64,000 nucleotides of DNA from NCBI RefSeq assembly GCF_027922305.1, contig NZ_BSFK01000016.1, positions 366,542-430,541 on the forward strand, written 5' to 3'. Shown here in pieces: positions 1-7,960 of this stretch. The position numbers and the translations under genes are program-made. Under the pieces are notes generated by a model. That model saw nothing but the letters and a program-made list of their open reading frames with translations. It had not been told where the DNA came from and made no database searches. This DNA comes from Methylopila jiangsuensis (lineage in GTDB: Bacteria > Pseudomonadota > Alphaproteobacteria > Rhizobiales > Methylopilaceae). How positions within the stretch are numbered: position 1 is the first letter of the stretch; each line of letters begins with the position of its first letter.

Positions 1-101
1 GAACAGCTCTCCGCCAATACGCACGATCACAGCGCTGGCGACGGCAAGCACGACGCGAACCGCGTCATGACTCGCTGAGAGCAACGCATTCGACAGGAAG
101 C

Positions 102-133
102 GCTTCGGTTCGGTCGATCGACCGAACCGAAGC
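102..133. repeat. Perfect 32-bp palindrome
   Basis: Every base from 102 pairs with its partner up to 133. The left half reads GCTTCGGTTCGGTCGA and the right half is its exact reverse complement, with no loop. It ends 19 bases before the start codon of the small secreted-protein gene at 153. No T-run follows directly, so an operator or cruciform-type site fits better than a terminator, but that is inference. Confidence 0.85.
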
Positions 134-152
134 CTGTTTCTTGGAGGCGAAA

Positions 153-449
153 ATGAACGTCGAGGTTTCCGCTCTGCTTAAAATGGTGGTCGTGACCGCG
201 GCCTTGGCCGGGCCAGGTTTGGCGTCGATCGCGCCTGCTGTAGCCGCGCAAAGAGAAGGGACGTCTGCGCAGGGAGCGTATCGGCGCATTGGGCTGACGC
301 CGCCGTCCTGCGACGACTCGAAAAGGGTCGTCGTCAGGACGCTTACGGATGACGCATCCGTCCGTCACGAACAGCTCGTTCACTGGACCCGGCATAACTT
401 CAAGGGTTACCAGATGAAGCCCGTCTGCGCGCTGATCCAGGTTCGCTGA
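153..449 (+). CDS. Small secreted hypothetical protein
   Basis: 98 residues when read from the ATG at 153, which has a GGAGG ribosome site at 143-147. A TTG further up at 141 would overlap that site and is less likely. Residues 1 to about 32 form a signal peptide: Lys at position 10, a hydrophobic stretch rich in Val/Ala/Leu, and an Ala-x-Ala cleavage site near AVAA. The mature part is short, with two Cys residues (one in PSCDD, one in KPVCAL) that could form a disulfide in the periplasm. No family recognised. The gene stands alone, preceded by the 32-bp palindrome. Confidence 0.6.
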   Translation: MNVEVSALLKMVVVTAALAGPGLASIAPAVAAQREGTSAQGAYRRIGLTPPSCDDSKRVVVRTLTDDASVRHEQLVHWTRHNFKGYQMKPVCALIQVR

Positions 450-533
450 CGGAGGCCCAAACGCCCTATCGGCGCCAGCCCGCAATCTCACCGGCTTGCG
501 GCGAAAGTCCGGTTGACGCCGACGGCCCGCCTT

Positions 534-1364
534 TCAGCTATCGAAGGCCACAGAGCGAGCAAGGTCCTCCTGTGCCTGCAGGGCGGCGAGGCGAGCTTGA
601 AGCGCCGTTTGAACGACCGTGAAGGCGTCGCCGCCGAGGGTCACACGCAGCGGCGGCCGATCTTGCGTGGCGACGGTGAAGATCGCTCGAGCGATCTTCA
701 CCGGATCCAGCGTGTAAAGTTCGTCACCTGCGGTCTCGAACATTCGGCGTATCGCGCCAGCTGGGGTATCTCGGTAGGCGGCAATCTCCGAAGCGAATTG
801 CAGATTCCGGCTGAAGCTGGTTCGCGCCCCGCCCGGTTCGACAAGAGTGACGAACACGTCGAACGGCTCAAGCTCTTGACGCAGACACTCGCTGAAGCCC
901 TCGAGACCCCACTTGGCGGCGTGATACATGCTGCTGGTTGGTAGTGAGTTCTGACCGCTGGCGCTCGAAATCTGGATGATCCGGCCGCTCTTCCGCTCGC
1001 GCATTGTAGGGATGAAGGCCCGCGTGATGTGCACGGGCCCCAGCAGATTGAGCGCGATCTGCCCCTCGATCTCCGCGTCCGACATCTCCTCAGTGGCGCC
1101 GACAATGCCGCCGCCGGCGTTGTTGACCAGAACGTCGACGGGACGGCGATGCTGCGTCCGGGCGACGAGGGGGTCAATCTCGGCCGTAGCCGTCACATCG
1201 AACTGCTCGACTGTAAGCGTCCTCGGATAGCGCGCCACGAGATCGTCGAGGCTTTGCGTCTTGCGGACGGTTGCTGTCAGATCGTGGCCGGCGGCGAGGA
1301 CGGTCTCTGCGAGATGTCGGCCGATGCCGCTGGAGGCGCCGGTGAGAAACCAATGCATGGACAT
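534..1364 (-). CDS. SDR family oxidoreductase
   Basis: Classical short-chain dehydrogenase/reductase of 276 residues, the usual length. The N-terminal TGASSGIG is the dinucleotide-binding glycine motif, VLVNNAGGG is the NNAG structural motif, and the catalytic Ser and YHAAK (YxxxK) follow. Substrate unknown. The start at 1364 (MSMHWF) is chosen because GGAG precedes it at a good distance; an in-frame ATG at 1376 lacks one. It is transcribed away from the TetR gene at 1434. A near-perfect palindrome lies between them, so the TetR protein very likely represses this gene and itself. Confidence 0.92.
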   Translation of the reverse strand: MSMHWFLTGASSGIGRHLAETVLAAGHDLTATVRKTQSLDDLVARYPRTLTVEQFDVTATAEIDPLVARTQHRRPVDVLVNNAGGGIVGATEEMSDAEIEGQIALNLLGPVHITRAFIPTMRERKSGRIIQISSASGQNSLPTSSMYHAAKWGLEGFSECLRQELEPFDVFVTLVEPGGARTSFSRNLQFASEIAAYRDTPAGAIRRMFETAGDELYTLDPVKIARAIFTVATQDRPPLRVTLGGDAFTVVQTALQARLAALQAQEDLARSVAFDS

Positions 1365-1378
1365 GGAACGCTCCATTT

Positions 1379-1398
1379 GTTACCTACCGGTTGGTAAC
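1379..1398. promoter_or_regulatory. Palindromic operator between SDR and TetR genes
   Basis: A 20-bp inverted repeat, GTTACCTACCGGTTGGTAAC, has nine of ten base pairs matching. It sits in the 69-bp gap between the divergent SDR and TetR genes, just upstream of the SDR start. Position, size and symmetry are what is expected of a TetR-family operator. Assignment to this TetR protein is inferred from the arrangement. Confidence 0.75.
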
Positions 1399-1433
1399 TT
1401 CAGTAGCGAGGAGCGTCAAGCGGTGAGAGCCCG

Positions 1434-2003
1434 ATGAGTAATGGGCCCAAGCGCAACGCGGCGCGGACTCGTGAAAAACTGCTCGAAGCGGCGATAGAGG
1501 AATTTGCCGCCAACGGCTTTGCGGGCGCTCGAATAGACCGCATTGCGGCAGCCGCCGGCATCAGCAAGCCGATGCTCTACGCCTATTTCGGCGACAAAGA
1601 TGCGCTGTTTGAGGCTGCGCTTACGCAGGAGATCATGGCCGCGGCCGATCTAGACCGCTTCGACCCCTACGATCTGGAGGACTATGCAGGTCGAACCTAT
1701 GACCTTCTCGCCACAAGACCACAATTGTGGCGGCTGCTCACTTGGCATCATTTGGAACGAGGCCAGGACATATTGTTGTTGCCGGCCGGCCAGGATCTTC
1801 TGAAAGCGAAGCAGGAGGGGATAGCCAAAGCGCAGACGGAGGGGCGGATCAGGCGCGATTTCGCGCCTATGGACGTGATCCGCTTGGTGGCCGCCCTTTC
1901 GCAGCTTTGGTGTATGAGCGAACCCGCTCGATCCAAACGAGAACACAATGCGCGTCGAACGACCGTGAAGCGGGCTGTAGCTCGCCTCTTGATCGAAAGC
2001 TGA
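1434..2003 (+). CDS. TetR/AcrR family transcriptional regulator
   Basis: 189 residues. The N-terminal helix-turn-helix spans about residues 10-55 and carries the family signature: TREKLLEAAIEEFAANGF, then RIDRIAAAAGISKPMLYAYFGDKDALF. The C-terminal ligand-binding domain is not conserved enough to name a ligand. The ATG at 1434 follows a GGTGAGAG stretch. It is divergent from the SDR gene with a palindrome in the gap, a standard layout for a regulator that represses its own gene and its neighbour until a small-molecule substrate binds. Confidence 0.93.
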   Translation: MSNGPKRNAARTREKLLEAAIEEFAANGFAGARIDRIAAAAGISKPMLYAYFGDKDALFEAALTQEIMAAADLDRFDPYDLEDYAGRTYDLLATRPQLWRLLTWHHLERGQDILLLPAGQDLLKAKQEGIAKAQTEGRIRRDFAPMDVIRLVAALSQLWCMSEPARSKREHNARRTTVKRAVARLLIES

Positions 2004-2144
2004 ACGCGAAGAAGTTATACAACTTGAGTGCCGCCGCAAGCAAGCGGACTACGAGAGAATGGTGCATGCTTGGGGCAGCTGAAAGCAGTCTCTGCCACAG
2101 GTCGTGGCTACTGTCGTGTTGAGCTTCGGTGCAAGCGCGGTTAC

Positions 2145-2519
2145 TTACATGACGCGCCTCATCGCGGAGAGGTCGCCGTTGACCTTCAGCGTCACGGTCA
2201 CGTCGGCCTTGCCGCGGTTCCTCCAAAACCAGCCGTGCTTGCCGTCGAAGGCGGCCTCAAGGACACCCGCTTGGCTCGGGACGGCGCGGCCCTTCTCGTA
2301 GCTGGTGGACTGCTGGCCGGCGCCGTCGGCGTGCATGTCGAAGTTCACGACGCCGCCCCCGACAGTCCACGCGAAGTTCACCTTGGCGGTCTTCTTCATG
2401 TCGAGCTTCACCTCGGCGCCCTCGCCGGGCCTGAGCGTGACCTTGGTCTCCTCGGATTTCTGCGCGGCCTCCTGCGCGTGAGCGGAGCCGACGAAGAGCT
2501 CAGGCCAGCCATCACTCAT
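2145..2519 (-). pseudogene. Truncated transmembrane-anchor protein of a metal-resistance operon
   Basis: The open frame of 124 residues matches only the C-terminal half of the small membrane-anchored protein found in czc/cad-type metal-resistance operons, recognised from the LFVGSAHAQEAA segment and the beta-rich domain ending GWFWRNRGKADVTVTLKVNGD. The N-terminal membrane helix expected in the family is missing, and unrelated codons precede the match. It lies directly downstream of a P-type ATPase fragment on the same strand, which supports decay of a former operon. Confidence 0.6.
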
Positions 2520-2546
2520 GGACTTCGCCTAAAATGCGGGCCGCCT

Positions 2547-2729
2547 TTATCGAGGCGATCCAGTGATATCTATCCGCAGCAGCCGGAGCGCGTTGGCGGT
2601 GACGACCACGGTCGCGCCGCTGTCGGCGAGGATCGCCATCCAGAGCGGGGTGAAGCCGACAAGGGTGGCGATGAGGAACGCGCCCTTCAGGCCGGGGCCA
2701 GCGCGACGTTGGATCATCGAGGCGTTGTT
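2547..2729 (-). pseudogene. C-terminal fragment of heavy-metal P1B-type ATPase
   Basis: About 60 codons encode the last part of a CadA/ZntA-like metal-exporting P-type ATPase: GLKGAFLIATLVGFTPLWM, then AILADSGATVVVTANALRLL, a highly characteristic C-terminus. The catalytic core, the phosphorylated Asp and the metal-binding domains are absent. The segment before GLKGAF is out of frame: an NVALA stretch, typical of the preceding helix, is readable in another frame. This marks frameshift decay. The RES gene at 2786 begins just beyond it on the other strand. Confidence 0.65.
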
Positions 2730-2785
2730 GCCTCGTTCGGTATGAACGGGATTGATCAAACGGAGGGCTTGGCCGCACCTATCGC

Positions 2786-4036
2786 GTGACACGATCCTTC
2801 ACATTCAAAACCTTCGAGGGCGCTTTGCCAGGCTCTCCGTCTGATCCATTGATCTGCAGCGCCTGCGTCCCGGTGAAGCGGTTCGCAAATTGGATCCGCG
2901 CGCACGGTTCCCGCGGCCAATGCGAGATCAATCCGTCCCACGGCGCCCGGCGCAACGTGGCGCCGGCTTCGGATCTCGCCGTTGAGGTCGACTCGTTCTT
3001 TCGGGCCCACTACGTGCAGGGTGGCTATGACATCACTGTTGACGACGACGACCGCACCCACCACGAGCAACGCGGGGAAGGTTTCAAAGAGATTCTGTTG
3101 GAAGAGCTAGGATGCGACGATGACGTTCTCTCGTCCATCGTCGATCAATTACCAGACGTAGATTGGCACGACAAATCTCAGGGAGCTGAGACATTTTACG
3201 ACGACTCGATCAATTTCGAGAGCCTTGCGGAGATCCGACGTCGCGACGAAGCGGATGAGGCAGAGTATTGGTATGAGCGGCGCTTTCAGTTTCAGTGGGA
3301 GGATTTCAGCGAGCAGGTGCAATACAGACAGCGGTTTTTCGATATCAAGAAGCCGCTTGATCAGCTTTTCGGGAAGCCAAGCGAGTATGACGATGGCGCC
3401 GTCCGGCCCGTTTACAGCCTCCCCGTCGGCCAACGCCTTTATCGAGCCCGTCTGCTTGGACGTGATCTGACTGAGGAGAAGCTACGGTCAAACGCAGCCG
3501 CTGAACTTGGCGCGCCGCCAAGGGAGAAAGCTGCCGCCGGACGCATGAACGTGGAGTTCATTCCGGCCTTCTACGCAGCGTTCAGCCTTGAGACCGCTGT
3601 TGCAGAGATACGACCAGGCATCGGCGAAGAGGTTGCGATTGGCGAGTTCGAGGTTCGGACGGAGCTGAAGGTTTTCGATTTCACAGCTTTCGCGCGTAAA
3701 CGCGACGAGCATTGGGAGCAGATGATCCGCCACACCCGCTACGACTTTATCAAGCAGATGGAGGACATGATCAGCAAGCCTGTGCTGCCGTCAGACCGAC
3801 AACGCGAGTATATACCGACGCAGATCGTTGGCGAGTACCTAAAGAGATACTTTAATTGTGATGCAGTGATTTATAAATCTGCGATGATGAAAGATGCCGA
3901 AATTGATACTCGGAACATCGTCATCTGGAATAAGGGACGTTTATTCGTCGGGGAGGGTGCGCCGCTCGCGTATGTCGGGCATGAAATAAAAGAGGTAGCA
4001 AACGTCACCTACAGGCTTTCCGGTTTCCCGTTTTGA
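2786..4036 (+). CDS. RES-domain protein with HEPN/RES N-terminal domain
   Basis: 416 residues. The N-terminal part (about 20-190) has Cys24, Cys27 and Cys46 around ICSACVPVKRFANWI, as in the HEPN/RES N-terminal domain 1 family. Residues about 210-395 form a RES domain: LYRAR (218-222), GRMN (252-255), FYAAFSLETAVAEIRP (262-277) and REYIPTQIVGEYLK (340-353). RES proteins of MbcT/ParT type consume NAD+ or ADP-ribosylate partners, usually as toxins; this activity is inferred from family. No typical Xre-type antitoxin lies beside it. The GTG at 2786 lacks a clear ribosome site, and the 5' end abuts metal-operon debris, so the first 20 residues are uncertain. Confidence 0.75.
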   Translation: MTRSFTFKTFEGALPGSPSDPLICSACVPVKRFANWIRAHGSRGQCEINPSHGARRNVAPASDLAVEVDSFFRAHYVQGGYDITVDDDDRTHHEQRGEGFKEILLEELGCDDDVLSSIVDQLPDVDWHDKSQGAETFYDDSINFESLAEIRRRDEADEAEYWYERRFQFQWEDFSEQVQYRQRFFDIKKPLDQLFGKPSEYDDGAVRPVYSLPVGQRLYRARLLGRDLTEEKLRSNAAAELGAPPREKAAAGRMNVEFIPAFYAAFSLETAVAEIRPGIGEEVAIGEFEVRTELKVFDFTAFARKRDEHWEQMIRHTRYDFIKQMEDMISKPVLPSDRQREYIPTQIVGEYLKRYFNCDAVIYKSAMMKDAEIDTRNIVIWNKGRLFVGEGAPLAYVGHEIKEVANVTYRLSGFPF

Positions 4037-4153
4037 AGGGTCGGCTGAAGCCCGCGGCCAGGCATCTCAAGCTTCAGGTCGGGCATGCTTCTTTCTAGTG
4101 AGGGAGGCTAACGCTGATCGCCAGGAGCCGGCAGGCATCGCGTCCTGGGCGCG

Positions 4154-4258
4154 GCCTTCCCCCCACTTTGCACGTTTGGCCTCGTCGCCTCTGAATTCAC
4201 GCCGGTCAGCCTGCTAACGCCGATCGCGGCGGACCTCGGAGTCACTGGAGGACAAGCT
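4154..4258 (+). pseudogene. N-terminal fragment of an MFS transporter
   Basis: Thirty-five codons read CTFGLVASEFTPVSLL then TPIAADLGVTGGQA, the signature of the first helix and loop of drug-export MFS proteins. No start codon fits, and the frame runs into a low-complexity CTCGG tract at 4260-4279 with no continuation of the 12-helix protein. A remnant only. Confidence 0.5.
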
Positions 4259-4764
4259 CCTCGGCTCGGCTCGGCTCGGCGCCGGCCTCCCCGCAGCGCG
4301 CCAATCGACGTTGCGAAAAAGTCGGTCGTGGGGGCGACTGTGAGCGCGGAAAGTTCGCGACCTGTCAGGCTGGTGGTCTTTTTTGTCGACGACCACCACA
4401 GCGCCTGCTCTCGCCACCGCGGCCATTGTCGCGCCCTCGCCACCGTTGAGTGTTTCAGCCGCCTGCCTGTACGAGCGACAACAAGACGGACCTTGTCCTT
4501 ACCCAGCTCTCTCTTACTGGGACGACCCGCGTGCGGTCAGGCGGCTTGGCGGCGGCCAAACTCCGAGGGCCGGACTCGGTTTTGGCTCATTGCCCAGCTA
4601 CGGGTACGACTACCGGAAGCGTGGCGGTTTGGACTCTATCGACAGGAATAATTCGATGTTCTATTTTTGTTCCGACGCCTATGCACAAGCGTGAGCGCCT
4701 CTATCATTGCGTGTGACCGGCGTTTGATCGATCGTCTTTTGACGCTGAGGGATTGGGGTCCAAA
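4259..4764. other. Intergenic debris, no convincing gene
   Basis: Starts with four tandem CTCGG units (4260-4279). Open frames here, such as the one at 4383-4694, have odd composition and no recognisable motif or ribosome site. The stretch probably holds the decayed remainder of the MFS gene plus the promoter of the two-gene HD module starting at 4765. Confidence 0.4.
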
Positions 4765-5250
4765 ATGAGGAATTATGACGACTTGGTCAGGCAGGCTCGC
4801 GAGCAGGGTCATTTCAAAGCGGACCAGTCGAAAATTCCTTTGACCACGGCCATCCTCGGCAAGCTGATCGTTGCGGCATGGGCGGCCGAGAACGGCCGCT
4901 CCGATCTGCCCAGACGCGAGAGGGTGATGGCTGCGCTGCTCGATCGCGCGAACGACGCCCCTGCCGAGGTACGGCAGGTCATGCATGTCGATCGGCGCCT
5001 GACCGGTCCTGTGATCGCCGAGTATTCCGAGTATCTCGCATCAGCTCAAATTGATGGATTGATAAAGCGCTACAACCCTGACTATGTTCGCGTCGCAGTT
5101 GAAATCGACCGGGCCACGGGGGCCGATTTGCTGAACGATTACCGCGATCGACCGGCGGTCGTCGAATGGGTGAAGAGCGTGACCCGGAAGCTCCTCGAAC
5201 CGAGATCCGCAAGGTTTGTGAGTGAGCAGCACGTCCGCGCTTCTACCTGA
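4765..5250 (+). CDS. Hypothetical protein, first gene of HD/nuclease module
   Basis: 161 residues from the ATG at 4765; a TTG at 4753 is an alternative but the purine-rich GGGG stretch fits the ATG better. Largely alpha-helical and charged, with no signal peptide or membrane helix. No family recognised. Its 3' end overlaps the start of the HD-domain gene (GTG at 5222) by 29 bases, so the two are translationally coupled and probably work together, for example as regulator, immunity partner or structural subunit of the large protein. That role is inferred from layout alone. Confidence 0.7.
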   Translation: MRNYDDLVRQAREQGHFKADQSKIPLTTAILGKLIVAAWAAENGRSDLPRRERVMAALLDRANDAPAEVRQVMHVDRRLTGPVIAEYSEYLASAQIDGLIKRYNPDYVRVAVEIDRATGADLLNDYRDRPAVVEWVKSVTRKLLEPRSARFVSEQHVRAST

Positions 5251-7636
5251 TCTGCGGAAGAGGCTGTCAGCCGCTGGTCCTTTCATCGACGCCGTTTTCG
5301 AACATCTCGCTCCGCGGCTGATCCCGGACGAACAAATCCGGGCGTCCAAGAACGCAAAGCGATTTAACGATCCGATCTGGAAGACCATCAAGCTCGACTA
5401 TGAAGAGGTCGCGCTGGTGGAGCTTCCGCTTTTCCAGCGCTTGAGGCGGATCCGACAGCTCGGCCTGGCCTATCTGGTCTACCCCTCAGCCCATCATACC
5501 CGGTTCGAGCACTCCCTCGGCGCCTTGCATGTCGCAGAGCAAATGCTCGCGACCTTGACGACGAAATCCGAAGACCAGGGGCCGAGCGACCGGGATCGTC
5601 GACTGGTGCGTCTGGCGGCGCTGCTCCACGACTGCGGGCATACGTCCTTCAGTCATGTTGGCGAACGGGCGCTGAACGCCGAGGCATCGATCTGCGATCA
5701 ATTCCGGACGGTGAACGCGATCCTCAATGAGGCGTTCAAAGATCAGGTCCGGGAGCAGCTCGCCGACCTCATGTCGAAGGACAAAGGCCAGCCCGCGCCG
5801 AGCACGCTGGGCCAGACCAGTCCGCCGACTGCCGAACTGATCTCCATCCTACTTGTACTCAGCGCGCCGATGGAGCGCTTCGCATCGCGGCTTGGCGTTA
5901 CGGCTGAGGATCTTATGCTTGTGGCGTCCCTGATCATGGGACGCCCGCACAATTTCTCCGACAAGGACGGGATCTATCCAGATTACCTGAAATCGATCGT
6001 GTCTGGCGATCTCGACTCCGACAAACTCGACTACGTCGCGAGAGACGCTTATTTCGCCGGAATTCCGATCGCCGCCGACGTCGACCGGTTGATCTCTCAA
6101 TTGGCGCTCGTCAATCACGTCGTCAGATCGAACACCAACCGCAAGCTGAACTGTAAGCTGCTGGGTGTTCTGCCTTCAGGCGTTTCGGCGTTCGAGATGT
6201 TCGTGATGACGCGATCCTACATGTTCAGCCGCGTTTACCAGCATCCAAAAGTCCGGGTCGCGGAACGGGCGCTGGTGCGTTCAATCGGTCAGGCGCTTGC
6301 AAAGAAGTCCGCTGCCGGTGGCGATGTTGAAAGGAACGTCATCGACCTGCTTTACGGGATCCATGGCGACGACGCCTGTTTGCTTCAACTCGACCAGGAT
6401 CTTGGGGCGTCTCAGTCGATCGCGCAGAGCTGGCGCAAGCCGCGGCGAGCGCTCGCCATCACGCCGCGAAACGTGGTCGGCTACGACGAGGATAACGGGC
6501 TCACGGTCTCGGCGTTGCTCAAGCAATGGAGCAAGGCTGCAGACGTGCTGATCAATGATCCAAGTCCGATCGAATCCAAGATCGCGAAGCTGCTCGGAGC
6601 AACGGACGATGCCGTGGTGGTCGACTGGCAGCGTCCGCCCAACATCAAGGAAAACCCAGCAATTTTCGTGAGCGACGCATTCGCCAAGAGCAGTTTGACG
6701 CCGATCTCTCGGGCCTTTGACATCAGCCAGCTCGCCAAAGCCTACGAGGACGTGAAGAGCCTCGCTTGGGTGTTCGTCGATCACGAAAACATCGCCGATG
6801 CATCGGTGGCGGCCGCAATCGTCCTGAACGACGAGTTCGGTTTGATGCCGCGGAAGAGTGCTATCACGGACGCCAAGATTGACCTCGACGAGTTCGCCCA
6901 CGCGCTGGAAGACCTGAAAAAAACTCCCCATCACGCCGGCCTGATCGGCGCATCGATGGACGCGATCAGCACAAACCTAAGGGGCACGCTGGTCATTCCC
7001 GCACGGATGTTGGAGCGATACCTGCCGTTTGCCGAAGCGGACCGCACGCCCGCGGCGTTCGAGCTCGCAGACGCGCTCGCGGCACTCAATCTTTCCTATG
7101 GACACTTGGGCGAGGTGAACGCTGCGTTGACGGTGCTTCGCGCCGTAGGTGAATTCATTGTCGACAAGCAGGAGGAAGGGCAAACAGCCAAGCTGTCTCT
7201 CGACGAAACCGAGCTTCAGAAGGAGCTGTCGAACTATCTGAGAGCGAGATTCCGCGACGATGACACCATTCAGTTCAGCCAGGAGGCGCAAGGCGCGAAT
7301 GGCCGACTTGATCTCCTCGTTTCGGCTGGCCGGTCCAACCGTATTCGCGTCGTTGTCGAGCTGAAGGCCGAGGAGGCGACGTTCGAGACCTCGGTCAAAA
7401 ACAACATCGACCAGCTCGAAAGTTATCTCGCGCAAGAGACTGTTGGGCGCGTGGGCATTCTGTTCTGTCGCTTTAAGTGTGACGACGACCGCAAGCTTAG
7501 AGAGTTGGTGGAGCTAAAGGCGCTGAAGGACGACAAGCTTGCGATCTGTGTCGGACAGAATGTGCCTCGGGACACCGCATCCAGGCGAAAGAGATTGAAA
7601 GGCGCGCCCGCATCTGGATTGGCTCAGACCTCATGA
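5222..7636 (+). CDS. HD-domain dNTPase-like protein with C-terminal PD-(D/E)XK motif
   Basis: 804 residues. Residues about 50-290 resemble the SAMHD1/dGTPase-type HD phosphohydrolase fold: Arg94-Phe-Glu-His97, His136-Asp137 within LLHDCGHTSFSH, and Asp265-x-Asp-Lys-Leu-Asp-Tyr271 give a metal-binding H...HD...D set. The middle (300-650) is helical and unrecognised. Near the C-terminus, GRLDLLV with Asp697, then Glu713-Leu-Lys715 (VVVELKAE), matches the D...ExK active site of the restriction-endonuclease fold. HD dNTPases can deplete nucleotides in phage defence, and ExK domains cut DNA. Both activities in one chain, coupled to the gene upstream, suggest an abortive-infection effector. Function is inferred. 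Confidence 0.8.
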   Translation: MSSTSALLPDLRKRLSAAGPFIDAVFEHLAPRLIPDEQIRASKNAKRFNDPIWKTIKLDYEEVALVELPLFQRLRRIRQLGLAYLVYPSAHHTRFEHSLGALHVAEQMLATLTTKSEDQGPSDRDRRLVRLAALLHDCGHTSFSHVGERALNAEASICDQFRTVNAILNEAFKDQVREQLADLMSKDKGQPAPSTLGQTSPPTAELISILLVLSAPMERFASRLGVTAEDLMLVASLIMGRPHNFSDKDGIYPDYLKSIVSGDLDSDKLDYVARDAYFAGIPIAADVDRLISQLALVNHVVRSNTNRKLNCKLLGVLPSGVSAFEMFVMTRSYMFSRVYQHPKVRVAERALVRSIGQALAKKSAAGGDVERNVIDLLYGIHGDDACLLQLDQDLGASQSIAQSWRKPRRALAITPRNVVGYDEDNGLTVSALLKQWSKAADVLINDPSPIESKIAKLLGATDDAVVVDWQRPPNIKENPAIFVSDAFAKSSLTPISRAFDISQLAKAYEDVKSLAWVFVDHENIADASVAAAIVLNDEFGLMPRKSAITDAKIDLDEFAHALEDLKKTPHHAGLIGASMDAISTNLRGTLVIPARMLERYLPFAEADRTPAAFELADALAALNLSYGHLGEVNAALTVLRAVGEFIVDKQEEGQTAKLSLDETELQKELSNYLRARFRDDDTIQFSQEAQGANGRLDLLVSAGRSNRIRVVVELKAEEATFETSVKNNIDQLESYLAQETVGRVGILFCRFKCDDDRKLRELVELKALKDDKLAICVGQNVPRDTASRRKRLKGAPASGLAQTS

Positions 7637-7960
7637 CCGCTCGACCGAACTCCTGCGGTAAATGCGGTTGGCGATCGCACGACGCTATTGCGAACTGGGA
7701 GTGGGGCGCCGATCGACGGCGCTGATTGTGGGCTCGGGCCCACGCCGCGATCGCGGGGATCAGGTCTGTTCTCCCGAAGAGCAGCTGCGTCGATCTGGTC
7801 CATGGCGCGTCCGCTATCGCGCCTACCGAAGCGCGCCTCAAGCAGGCCGCATGTTCCGGGTCACCATCATGCCGTCGACCCCGGTCGATCGGGACGATTG
7901 TCAGCGTCCCAGGGCTCTTCTCGGTTCTTTTCGCACAAAGCCCGCCGAGCGCCGTCTAGA
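7637..7960. other. Gap without recognisable gene
   Basis: The 3' ends of the HD/nuclease gene and the glycosyltransferase gene converge here. Several overlapping frames are open, but none has a start with a ribosome site, family motif or normal composition. No convincing hairpin with a T-run was seen. Confidence 0.4.

Noticed and set aside
1..90. Possible gene running off the left edge on the minus strand (a hydrophobic VVLAVASAVIVRI segment)
   Set aside because: Only about 28 codons are visible, with a weak TTG start and no ribosome site; cannot be told from chance.
4383..4694. Plus-strand open frame of 103 codons before the HD module
   Set aside because: No ribosome site, the motif-free sequence changes character along its length, and it overlaps other equally open frames in a decayed region.
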